Shown one piece after another: positions 37,102 to 43,986 of a DNA stretch of 44,113 nucleotides. The position numbers were made by a program, and so were the translations under genes. Origin of the DNA: a virus; IMG/VR virus record IMGVR_UViG_3300044977_000237, positions 1-44,113 of that record; one strand, written 5' to 3'. The notes under the pieces were generated by a model, which had not been told where the DNA came from, searched no databases, and worked only from the letters and a program-made list of their open reading frames with translations. The stretch's first letter is position 1. Each line of letters begins with the position of its first letter.

Positions 37102-37509
37102 TCATCGTCGCCTCGGGGGGCGACGCGCTTCGACGCCGAGCGCGAGGAGCAGGGCGACGAGGAGATCGCCATGGGCGATCTCGCGCGAGCTCCCTTCGAC
37201 TCGCAGCATCCGCTCCCGCCCCCGCTTGGCGAACCGGAGCGCGCGGCGGGTGGGCGTCCGGCTCGCGATGGTCTCGTCGGCCAGGACGCCGAACGCCACC
37301 GCGAGATCGGCGAGGAGACGGCGGGCGCGTTTCTCGGCAGCCACACGCGCCGCGCAGGGCGGGCAGCGATGCCGGGTAGCGCCCTCGCCCTCCCGGGGCT
37401 GGGCGCAATCCTGGCAGAGCCCAGCGGAGAGGCGGCGGCGGTGCAGCGCCGCCTTGTTGCGCCGTTTCCTCGCCGCCTCCGCATCGTCGGCCCTCGCCGC
37501 CCCGCTCAC
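37102..37509 (-). CDS. Basic zinc-ribbon-like protein (135 aa)
   Basis: GTG 37509 overlaps the previous stop. The first half is basic with four Cys in pairs (RKRRNKAALHRRRLSAGLCQ, DCAQP, HRCPPCAARV), a probable zinc ribbon seen in phage DNA-binding proteins. The second half is helical (LLADLAVAFGVLADETIASR). Possibly a DNA-binding regulator, and a candidate ligand of the two operators. Confidence 0.55.
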   Translation of the reverse strand: MSGAARADDAEAARKRRNKAALHRRRLSAGLCQDCAQPREGEGATRHRCPPCAARVAAEKRARRLLADLAVAFGVLADETIASRTPTRRALRFAKRGRERMLRVEGSSREIAHGDLLVALLLALGVEARRPPRRR

Positions 37510-37739
37510 GCCGGGGCGTTCTGGGGGGCGTCGTAGACGCGCGCCACGCCCTCTGCGAACGAGAGCAGCACGTCCGCCATGCGACCCTCGCTGGTGTGGT
37601 GGCCGGGGCCCATGAGCGCCCCTGCGCTCGCCCCCACGCTCGCCCCCACGGAGATGCTGCGGCCGTGCAGGCGGAGCGTGGTGCCGGGCGTGATAGACAG
37701 CGAGCGGGTCGTGTGATCGTACGTGGGGGTCATGGTCAT
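37506..37739 (-). CDS. First gene of the accessory cluster (77 aa)
   Basis: ATG 37739 has a GAGAGGAG site. The sequence has a beta-rich N-terminal half (YDHTTRSLSITPGTTLRLHG), a Gly/Ser/Ala-rich turn and a helical end (MADVLLSFAEGVARVYDA). It is transcribed from operator-promoter 2 with a leader of about 50 bases. Confidence 0.6.
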   Translation of the reverse strand: MTMTPTYDHTTRSLSITPGTTLRLHGRSISVGASVGASAGALMGPGHHTSEGRMADVLLSFAEGVARVYDAPQNAPA

Positions 37740-37793
37740 GGTCGTGCTCCTCTCGGGATTGTATTCGGCGCGGCTCCTCGCCGCTCACAAGAG

Positions 37794-37824
37794 ATACTAT
37801 AGCGCCGGGCGCTACACTACGCAA
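37794..37824 (-). promoter_or_regulatory. Operator-promoter, copy 2
   Basis: Minus strand: TTGCGT (37819-37824), 17 bases, TATAGT (37796-37801). The palindrome (arms ATACTATAGCGCC and GGCGCTACACTAC, slightly imperfect) matches copy 1 at all but a few positions over about 30 bases. It drives the 77-residue gene and those below it. Confidence 0.82.
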
Positions 37825-37866
37825 GGGGCTCGTGTCGATTTTCTTCGCCGTGCTAGCCTGCCGGGC

Positions 37867-38106
37867 ATGAGCTGGCTCGACGCCTTCCTCCAGGCCGGCA
37901 CGAACGGCAACCTCGCCCTCTCGGGCAACCTGAGCGTGGCCGGGACGACGAGCCTGGCCGGTCTGGGGGGGCTCACCGACTCGACGGGCGGCACCCCCGG
38001 CACGACGCTGGCAGCCATCGCCGCGGGCTCGAGCTACTCGCAGGCGGACCTCGTGGCCGTAAAGAACGCGCTCGCGACCCTCGCGGCGCAGGTCAACAAG
38101 CTCTAG
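37867..38106 (+). CDS. Small fibre-associated trimer protein (79 aa)
   Basis: The product MSWLDAFLQAGTNGNLALSG continues with VAGTTSLAGLGGLTDSTGGT and a helical end SYSQADLVAVKNALATLAAQ. This is the pattern of short phage fibre-tip or head-fibre proteins with a beta stalk and a C-terminal coiled coil. It restarts the rightward direction after the accessory cluster. Confidence 0.6.
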   Translation: MSWLDAFLQAGTNGNLALSGNLSVAGTTSLAGLGGLTDSTGGTPGTTLAAIAAGSSYSQADLVAVKNALATLAAQVNKL

Positions 38107-38117
38107 TAGGAGATCGC

Positions 38118-38399
38118 ATGGGCCTCCCCGTCATCGACTCGCCTCTCGCGCCCCCGCAAACGGGCGCGATCGTCAACTGCACCGCCGCCGCGCAGCTCTC
38201 GGCGGTCACCACGGAGGCGTACCTCTGGGTCGCCAACCTCGGCGCGACGACGCTGACCGTCGGGGGCTCCGCCGTCACGGCGGGCGCAGGCATCGGCATC
38301 CCTGCCGGCGTCGTGGCATCGTGGCGCGTCCTCAACCCGTCGCAATGGTACGGCGTCGGCTCCGCGTCCGTGCAGGTCGCGACGACGGCGGCGAGCTGA
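38118..38399 (+). CDS. Small virion-associated protein (93 aa)
   Basis: ATG 38118 is preceded by TAGGAG. The all-beta sequence (GAIVNCTAAAQLSAVTTEAY; LWVANLGATTLTVGGSAVTA; VVASWRVLNPSQWYGVG) resembles small phage proteins coded near tail fibres. Stop and next start overlap (TGATG). No family named. Confidence 0.5.
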   Translation: MGLPVIDSPLAPPQTGAIVNCTAAAQLSAVTTEAYLWVANLGATTLTVGGSAVTAGAGIGIPAGVVASWRVLNPSQWYGVGSASVQVATTAAS

Positions 38400-39883
38400 T
38401 GGGCCCCCAGTTCTCGGGCCCGGGAGCCGCTGGCGTCTCGGCGACGCAGGCGGCCATCGCGGCGGGGTACGCCGCGCAGGCGACGTGGTACATCGACCCG
38501 GCCAACGTTACCGGCCTCGCGTCGGACAGCAACACGGGGCTGACGTCCTCCACGCCGCTGCTCACGTTCGGCGCGCGCGCGCAGCGCATCAATCGGCTGC
38601 CCGTCGCTGGCAGCACGATCTACCTGCTGTCCTCGCAGACGACACAGGCCGACCCATTCGCTGGCGACCTGTGGGTGAACGACGCGGGGCTCCTTACTGG
38701 CGACCTCGGGAAGACGACGCTGCACGCCTCGACGGGCGCGACGGGGATCACCGCCCAGAGCGGCAACACGTGGTGGGAGATCACCGACACCTCCGTGTCC
38801 TCGTGGACCACCTATCTCTTCCAGCGGATCCGCTGGACGGCGGGCGCGGCGGCGGGCTGCACCAGCTTCGTGGTGGCCGATCTCGGATCCCATGTCGCGC
38901 GCATCACCGCGCCGACCCTCCTCTCGAACACGCTGCCGACTTCCTCGTCGCCCTGGGTGCCGACGCCTACCTACGCGACGCCGGCGACCGGCGACGCCTA
39001 CGTCATCGAGTCGCTGCCGCAGATCGCAGCCGCGACCTTCGACACCCTCGCGATCGGTCCCGGAATCTCGGCGGTCGACCTCGGCCTCCTCGTCGCCTCG
39101 ATCTCGTTCTCCTCCATGGGGGCGAGCTTCTTCAACAACGCGATGCTGGGCAACCCGCAGAGCTATCCTGGCGTCGCGTTCTCGGGCTGCAACCTCGACT
39201 ACATGACGGGGGCATACATCGCGTTCGGCTGCCTCTCGGGCCCGTTCGATCCGCTCGGAGGCTCCGCGATGTACCTCTATGGGTGCGGGATCGTCGGGGG
39301 CCCGGATGTTGGCACCGGCGCCTATCTCGACCTCAACAACACGGTCGTCGAATGCACGGCGGCGGGCGCATGGGCCAACGCTGCCGGCGCCGTCGTCCTG
39401 CCGGGAGGATGGCTCGACATGGACGGCGTCGGCATCTACGACGCGACGGGCCCGGGCCTGACGGTGCAGTACGGGGGCAACGCTGATGTCGACGCTGGCG
39501 GCCTCGCGGGATCCGGCAACTCGACCTATGGCGCGAACGTGCAGCTCGGCGGGCAGATGCAGCTCAACGCCACGCCCACCATCACGGGGACGAGCGGGAA
39601 CCTGCTGGACGGCGCCGTGGCGCGTGCGTGGGCGAGCATTGGCGCGACGCTCGTGGGCCCGCGTCCGTGGTCGGCCAGCGGGAGCTTCACGCTCCAGGGT
39701 GCGACCGTGGTCAACGTCACGGTGGCGGGCATGGTCGCGACGGACAGCGTCAGCGTGACCTGCACGGCGAGCGGTGGCACGCGCTCGCTGGCGCCGATCA
39801 TCGTGCGCACCGCGGGCGGCTTCTCATTTCAGGGCGTCGCGCTCGATACCTCGACGTACGCCTACAGCGTGACGAGGGTCTGA
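38399..39883 (+). CDS. Tailspike/beta-helix receptor-binding protein (494 aa)
   Basis: The start ATG 38399 overlaps the preceding stop. ATWYIDPANVTGLASDSNTG then STPLLTFGARAQRIN is the entry pattern of right-handed beta-helix tailspikes (dp-x-g-nDsNtGtsxxPlxTf). Repeated short strands with Gly and Asn turns follow (CNLDYMTGAYIAFGCLSG; LDLNNTVVECTAAG). It likely recognises or degrades a surface glycan. It is the last rightward gene. Confidence 0.65.
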   Translation: MGPQFSGPGAAGVSATQAAIAAGYAAQATWYIDPANVTGLASDSNTGLTSSTPLLTFGARAQRINRLPVAGSTIYLLSSQTTQADPFAGDLWVNDAGLLTGDLGKTTLHASTGATGITAQSGNTWWEITDTSVSSWTTYLFQRIRWTAGAAAGCTSFVVADLGSHVARITAPTLLSNTLPTSSSPWVPTPTYATPATGDAYVIESLPQIAAATFDTLAIGPGISAVDLGLLVASISFSSMGASFFNNAMLGNPQSYPGVAFSGCNLDYMTGAYIAFGCLSGPFDPLGGSAMYLYGCGIVGGPDVGTGAYLDLNNTVVECTAAGAWANAAGAVVLPGGWLDMDGVGIYDATGPGLTVQYGGNADVDAGGLAGSGNSTYGANVQLGGQMQLNATPTITGTSGNLLDGAVARAWASIGATLVGPRPWSASGSFTLQGATVVNVTVAGMVATDSVSVTCTASGGTRSLAPIIVRTAGGFSFQGVALDTSTYAYSVTRV

Positions 39884-39893
39884 GATCCGCGTC

Positions 39894-39919
39894 ACGCGAT
39901 CCTGCGCGCAGAATCGCGT
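39894..39919. terminator. 26-bp near-perfect palindrome at the convergent end
   Basis: ACGCGAT (39894-39900) and ATCGCGT (39913-39919) flank a CTGCGCGCAG core with one mismatched pair. It lies 11 bases after the last late gene, facing the end of the leftward early operon. A bidirectional stop for transcription is likely, though no T tract is present. The 39920-40023 interval shows no certain gene; a 25-codon GTGA-coupled frame (39950-40027, minus) is possible. Confidence 0.55.
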
Positions 39920-40023
39920 CTGCGGCTGGTCGGGTCGAGTGCTCGACGTTCACCGTGTGGGCGAGAACTCGGCGGCGCGACCATTCGCGCACGCCCGGAT
40001 CCTCGTCGGCGACCCGCCCGCGC

Positions 40024-40314
40024 TCACGGCAGCCTCAGGTCCCGGCGGTCGTACGCCAAGCAGCCGGGGGGGCACCGCGCCTGTCCTCCCACCGAGCCGC
40101 TCGCCGCTTGGCTGTCGCGGATGAAGGCCTCCTCGCAGGCTGACAGGTGGCGGCAGAAGCGGCGGCGTCGCGAGAAGAGGCCGGCGCGGTCGTCGGCCAC
40201 GAGGAGGGAGGCGCGGACAGCGGGCGCGGCCCCGCGAGCTCGTCGAGATGCAGCGCGCAGCGGGACGTGGCCGTACAGGAGCAGCTCATCGGATCGCCCG
40301 GCCTCACGACCCAC
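40024..40314 (-). CDS. Cys-containing hypothetical protein (96 aa)
   Basis: GTG 40314 overlaps the end of the preceding gene. It contains LLLYGHVPLRAAS, SLLVADDRAGLFSRRRRF and the Cys pattern CRHLSACEEAFI ... ARCPPGCLAY, seen in small phage proteins with a possible zinc site. It is the last clear gene of the leftward early operon. Confidence 0.5.
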   Translation of the reverse strand: MGREAGRSDELLLYGHVPLRAASRRARGAAPAVRASLLVADDRAGLFSRRRRFCRHLSACEEAFIRDSQAASGSVGGQARCPPGCLAYDRRDLRLP

Positions 40315-40534
40315 CTCGCAAGAGCGCCAGCACGTCCTCGCGGTCGAGGTAGTGGATCGCGCGGCTGCCCTCGCAGAAGAACCTGCGCACGCGCCATCCG
40401 GCCAGCGCCTCGATGGCCGCGAGCAGCCGCTCGCGCTCTTCGCGCAGCGCGTGCGCCACCAGGTCGACCTCGTGCCCGGTCGCGCTCTCGGGCACGAGCA
40501 GCGCCGCCCGCCTGCGGTCCTCGTCGCGGCTCAC
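40304..40534 (-). CDS. Hypothetical protein (76 aa)
   Basis: GTG 40534 overlaps the previous stop (GTGA). ALLVPESATGHEVDLVAHAL, REERERLLAAIEALAGWRVR and HYLDREDVLALLRG suggest a compact alpha/beta protein. No family recognised; coupling supports translation. Confidence 0.55.
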   Translation of the reverse strand: MSRDEDRRRAALLVPESATGHEVDLVAHALREERERLLAAIEALAGWRVRRFFCEGSRAIHYLDREDVLALLRGGS

Positions 40535-40776
40535 GACCCGCCTCCGAGCTTGGCTGCGAAGTCGCAGAGAGCGGCGCGCCGACACGGGCACCGCTCGGTG
40601 CCGCAGCCGCATCGAGCGGTGCCGGCCTCCGCGAGCAGGACCCCACGGATGGCCTCGCGGTCGGCGCGGATGGCGCGGGCGAACGTGCCCGACGTGTCGC
40701 CGATGATGTCCTCTACCTCGACGTCCAGGAGGACGATCTCCGCCATCGCCTCCGGCGTCTCGATGGGCGCGCTCAC
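40531..40776 (-). CDS. Small protein with Cys-cluster (81 aa)
   Basis: GTG 40776 overlaps the previous stop. An acidic strand (AEIVLLDVEVEDIIG) and helix (TFARAIRADREAIRGVLLAE) precede TARCGCGTERCPCRRAALC, five Cys that could bind zinc. Another of the operon's small Cys-rich products. Confidence 0.55.
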   Translation of the reverse strand: MSAPIETPEAMAEIVLLDVEVEDIIGDTSGTFARAIRADREAIRGVLLAEAGTARCGCGTERCPCRRAALCDFAAKLGGGS

Positions 40777-41078
40777 GCTGCGCCTCCGCGGCCGTGCGTC
40801 GCACGCCACGCCTCCCGCAGGCGCTCCCCGCTCTCAGGCGAGCGGAGCAGGCCCAGGTCGTCGAGGCAGGCATCGCACGCCTCCCCGGCCGGCAGCGCAC
40901 CGCAGTAGCAGCGCTCGGTGGGCACCCACACCGAGCCCTCGCGATCGACGGTGGCCGCTTCGGGGGCCCTCATGCGCGCGAGCGTCAGCTCCTGCGCGAC
41001 GGCGAGCCATCGGTCGAGGGCGCGCGCGGCGAGGAACGCGCCAACGGCGGCGAGCAGGTAGAGGATGGCGGCGATCAT
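40773..41078 (-). CDS. Single-pass membrane protein with zinc motif (101 aa)
   Basis: ATG 41078 overlaps the recT stop. The N-terminus IAAILYLLAAVGAFLAARAL is a transmembrane helix. The soluble part has CYCGALPAGEACDACLDDLG, a probable four-Cys zinc knuckle, and ends in a basic helix (RLREAWRATHGRGG). A membrane-tethered zinc protein behind recT is unusual; a holin role seems unlikely with one helix but cannot be excluded. Confidence 0.6.
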   Translation of the reverse strand: MIAAILYLLAAVGAFLAARALDRWLAVAQELTLARMRAPEAATVDREGSVWVPTERCYCGALPAGEACDACLDDLGLLRSPESGERLREAWRATHGRGGAA

Positions 41079-42028
41079 CGCGTCCCTGCTGCGGCCGTCA
41101 CCGTCTGCCCCTGCGGCGTCGTGTACGTGACGGTGCCGGTCGGCTCGTACTCCGGCTCGGCCGCAGGAGCGGGCGGCGGCATCGGCTTCCCTTCGTTGCG
41201 CGCGCGGATGGCCTTGTCGATGAGCTCCGCGAACTTGGTGTCCGCCGGGATCTGGAAGCTCCCTTCCGAGGTCTCTCGCAGCGCCGCTGAGAGCAGCGGC
41301 GAGCGGGGAACGTTCTCCAGTGCGCGCTTGATCGCCGTCTTGCGCGCCATCGCCGCATAGTTGCCCGACCACGGCGACGCGCCGGAAGGAGCCGTCGAGA
41401 AGTGCCTGAACCACTCGACGTCCTCCTGCGTCAGCACCTCGAGGACGCGCCCTTGCGTCGTGGTGTCGATCACGCAGTAGGCGTAGGCGAGCAGTTCTCG
41501 CTCGGGCACGCGGGTGTCCCCGCTCCACGGCCGGCGCACCGCCTCCCCGCGCCGCAGCGCCTTCTTGTGGCGGATCATCTTCGACGGGATGTCGTAGTCG
41601 AAGAGCCCGTCGTCCACGTCGGCCCAGAACACGGTGCCCGCGTACGCGTCCTTGATGAAGCCGCTGCGGTACGCGAGGGCGAGCAAACCTCGGGGCCCGA
41701 TGACGAGCTTCGCCTCCTGAGCGAACGGGTAGACGTAGGCGTGCTCGTCCACATCGAGGTCCAGATAGAGGCAGGACAGCGCCGCCTCGGCGATGCTCGC
41801 GGCGGTCACGTTGTCGGCCTTGTCCCGCCGCATCGCTTCTGCGTCGATGCGCTGCGAGACGCGGCACGCCATCGCGACGGCGCGCGTGACCTTCTCCATC
41901 CCGTCCTGCGGGAACAGGGCGGCGAGCTCGCGAGCTCGGGCGCGGAAGAGGCTCCTGATCTCCCCCTCGCGCGGGCTTCTGGGCGGCGCGCGTTCGGGTG
42001 CTTCGTTCGTGGTCGGCATCGTCGTCAT
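41075..42028 (-). CDS. recT: RecT-family single-strand annealing protein
   Basis: The 317-residue product starts at ATG 42028 behind GAGGAGAGA. RecT features follow: ASIAEAALSCLYLDLDVDEH, AKLVIGPRGLLALAYRSGFI, AYAYCVIDTTTQGRVLEVLT, and SPWSGNYAAMARKTAIKRAL. It anneals complementary strands in phage recombination. The last 16 residues or so (TGTVTYTTPQGQTVTA) come from a 49-bp patch shared with the baseplate J gene. The frame is open upstream to CTG 42337 (103 more codons), adding a Cys-rich module, ICAPCSRGACDACLG and ERCAHRCYLDG; a longer zinc-RecT form is possible. Confidence 0.9.
   Translation of the reverse strand: MTTMPTTNEAPERAPPRSPREGEIRSLFRARARELAALFPQDGMEKVTRAVAMACRVSQRIDAEAMRRDKADNVTAASIAEAALSCLYLDLDVDEHAYVYPFAQEAKLVIGPRGLLALAYRSGFIKDAYAGTVFWADVDDGLFDYDIPSKMIRHKKALRRGEAVRRPWSGDTRVPERELLAYAYCVIDTTTQGRVLEVLTQEDVEWFRHFSTAPSGASPWSGNYAAMARKTAIKRALENVPRSPLLSAALRETSEGSFQIPADTKFAELIDKAIRARNEGKPMPPPAPAAEPEYEPTGTVTYTTPQGQTVTAAAGTR
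41094..41142 (-). repeat. 49-bp inverted repeat, recT copy
   Basis: The minus strand of this stretch equals 31874-31922 with one mismatch. It forms the 3' end of recT and keeps the donor reading frame, so both proteins share TGTVTYTTPQGQTVTA. RecT proteins do not normally end this way. Confidence 0.92.
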
Positions 42029-42333
42029 GGTCTCTCCTCTCGTGGAAGATGTTGTCGGGCTTGACGTCGCGGCGGCCGGCACGGGCGGGCCGTCGAGGTA
42101 GCAGCGGTGGGCGCAGCGCTCCGTGCTGCCGATGGCGACCACGCCGAGGCAGGCATCGCAGGCGCCGCGCGAGCAGGGAGCGCAGATGCCATCGGCGGCC
42201 CCCTCTCCGGCAGCGGGCACCGGAGAGGGGGAGGGGCTGGTGCTGTGCGACGGAAGCGTGGTCCCGCTTCTCGTCGCCGCGTCTGGCCCCTTGCCGCCGT
42301 GCCCGGGCGGCTCCGCCAGAGTTCTGTTGTCCG

Positions 42334-42513
42334 TCAGGGATCGTGCTCCGTCAGGCAGGCTGCGATCCTCTCCGCGTACTCGATCATCTCGATCCGGTCG
42401 CGCTGCGTCGCCGGCCCGATGGGCAGCTCCATCCGCAGCGGCGGGGTGCCCGTCTGCGCCGTCCGGATGGTCACCTCGTTCGCGTTCTCGTCGATCTCTA
42501 CTCGATAGCGCAT
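42334..42513 (-). CDS. Small hypothetical protein (59 aa)
   Basis: ATG 42513 follows AGAGAGG by 8 bases. MRYRVEIDENANEVTIRTAQ, LRMELPIGPATQRDRIEMIE and YAERIAACLTEH look like a genuine small alpha/beta protein. The stop TGA overlaps a CTG that could start the zinc-RecT form (CTGA). No family named. Confidence 0.65.
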   Translation of the reverse strand: MRYRVEIDENANEVTIRTAQTGTPPLRMELPIGPATQRDRIEMIEYAERIAACLTEHDP

Positions 42514-42585
42514 CGTATCCACCTCTCTGCGCCTGCTCGGCGCCGTCGGCCTGCTCGGCGCCGTCGACCCTGCCCCTGCGGGCCG

Positions 42586-42783
42586 TCAGAACGGGATCGG
42601 TTCCGGGCAGTCTCTCGCCCACGGCGTCCCGCAGTACAGGCACCCCTGCGTGTGCCCCGCCCCCATCGCCTCCCGCTCCCACAGCAGGTGCCGGCGGCTC
42701 GGGTCGTGACGGCGCTCCGCTCGCCGTCGGCGCAGCCTGTGCCGGGCCCACCACATGGGCGACGCCCCTCGTCGTCTCGCCAT
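42586..42783 (-). CDS. Small Cys-containing basic protein (65 aa)
   Basis: ATG 42783 has a GGAGGAG ribosome site. The N-terminal half is very basic, and the C-terminus GCLYCGTPWARDCPEPIPF is a short Cys motif seen in phage early proteins. It overlaps, in another frame, a coding-like frame that stays open (see 42784-43053). Confidence 0.6.
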   Translation of the reverse strand: MARRRGASPMWWARHRLRRRRAERRHDPSRRHLLWEREAMGAGHTQGCLYCGTPWARDCPEPIPF

Positions 42784-43053
42784 CGTCTCCTCCGTACTCG
42801 GCGCCGACCCTTCGGGCCGTCGCGGTCGCGTGCTCCAGCTCGTCGCGCGTCGGGGGGGGCAGCGCGTCGTAGCGCTCGCCGAGCACGCGTCGCACGATGC
42901 TCTCCGCCTCGCCCGGCGCCGGCGTCGGGTAGCCCGGCACCGCGCCGCCGCACGCCAACGACCACATGGTGAGCGCCAGCGACGCCTCTTGGTCGCCGAG
43001 CAGCTCGGCGACGGCGTAGGAGGCCTCGGTGAGCAGTTCGCCCGCGGGCCGGG
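42784..43053 (-). CDS. Coding-like segment without clear start or stop
   Basis: In the same frame as recT and the FEN-like gene, this part reads LLTEASYAVAELLGDQEASL, then MWSLACGGAVPGYPTPAPGE and YDALPPPTRDELEHATATAR, good protein sequence. ATG 42967 is a possible internal start; upstream only CTG is available. No stop occurs until 41075. Either translation enters from upstream or an indel has erased the gene limits. Confidence 0.4.
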
Positions 43054-43308
43054 CTAGCCGAACGGCAGCGTTCCCTGTCGCGCCCGAATCGCCGCGATCT
43101 CCTCCTCGCGCTGGGCTACGGCCCGGATCGCAGCCCGCGCCGCCAGCAGGTACTCTCGCGACGGATCCTTGCGGATTTCTTGCCCCTCCCGGTAGGTCCG
43201 CCAGACCTCGCGCTGCTCCGGTTTCGGGACCATCGCCCAGTGCTTCCCGCACATCAGCAGCCGCGGGGGCACCTCGACCGTGCAGTTCTCCGCGTGACAC
43301 AGATGCAT
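43054..43308 (-). CDS. Zinc-motif early protein (84 aa)
   Basis: ATG 43308 has GAGAGGAG upstream. MHLCHAENCTVEVPPRLLMC and GKHWAMVPKPEQREVWRTYR, then SREYLLAARAAIRAVAQREE, match a small family common in phage early regions (CxxxxC ... PxxLMCxxHWxxVP). Probably a zinc-bound protein of unknown role. It is nested in a different frame from the long open frame around it. Confidence 0.75.
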   Translation of the reverse strand: MHLCHAENCTVEVPPRLLMCGKHWAMVPKPEQREVWRTYREGQEIRKDPSREYLLAARAAIRAVAQREEEIAAIRARQGTLPFG

Positions 43309-43986
43309 TCTCTCGCTCCTCTCTCGCCCCGCAGGGCACCGCGTCCACCGGCCGCAGTGAGCACGCCGCGAGCGCTCGCAGGATCTGCCTACCGCCAGCC
43401 GCGCCAGCCACACGGAGACGCATCACCTGGCCCTCCGTGAGCCCCGGCAGCCGCGCGTCGAGACAGTCGATCGCCGCCTTCACCGCGACGCTCGCGGAGC
43501 CGTAACCGCGCAGCGTGGCGCGCCGGAGCTTGCCGCCCGCAACGAGCGCGCGGGCCGTCTCCGCGCCGATGTCGTCGAGCATCGCGAGCGCGGCGATCTC
43601 GCAGGCGAGCGAGGGGTCATAGCCAAGACGCGCACGTACGGCGGCCGCGTCCTCGACGGTCCACGACCACCCACCCGCGCGCTCGCGGAGGTCCCGCAGG
43701 ATGCCCACACAGGGGCCCGCGAGGCTCGCGAGCGAGGTGCGGCCGGAGGCGATGTCGACGACGGTCAATCCCGCGCCGCACGCGAGCATGGCGAGCGCGT
43801 CCCTCCCGCTCCCCGCTCGGCCGCCGAGCTCCACCCGCTCTCCGTCAGCGAGCGGCACGTGAGCGCCGGCCGGGTACGCGCCGGGCTCGACCACCTCCAC
43901 GCCACGGAGGGCAGCGAGCGCGCCACGAAACGGCCGCCAGGCGGGGTCGGGCCAGGCGACGTGGCGCTCCGTCCACCCGTCGACGA
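43309..43986 (-). CDS. FEN-like 5'-3' exonuclease homologue, 3' part (starts at 202)
   Basis: Continuing from base 1, the frame reads AWRPFRGALAALRGVEVVEP, a region RDALAMLACGAGLTVVDIAS (where FENs have EADDxxAxLA and VxSxDxD), GGWSWTVEDAAAVRARLGYD, PSLACEIAALAMLDDIGAET (H3TH-like) and VKAAIDCLDARLPGLTEGQV. Order and spacing fit FEN-type nucleases, yet the acidic ligands are replaced (EADD becomes GSGRD, SGDxD becomes SGRT). Coding character fades near 43310, but no stop appears in frame before 41075. It may have been the exonuclease partner of RecT, now inactive or structural. Confidence 0.5.

Noticed and set aside
37102-37788. Leaderless start at GTG 37788, in frame with the 135-residue protein
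   Set aside because: The intervening codons are a His/Arg-rich shadow of the 77-residue gene, which has its own ribosome site. The GTGA-coupled start at 37509 is better.
39950-40027. A 25-codon frame coupled by GTGA at the end of the early operon
   Set aside because: Too short and without sequence features; a second frame there looks equally coding-like, so neither was listed as a gene.
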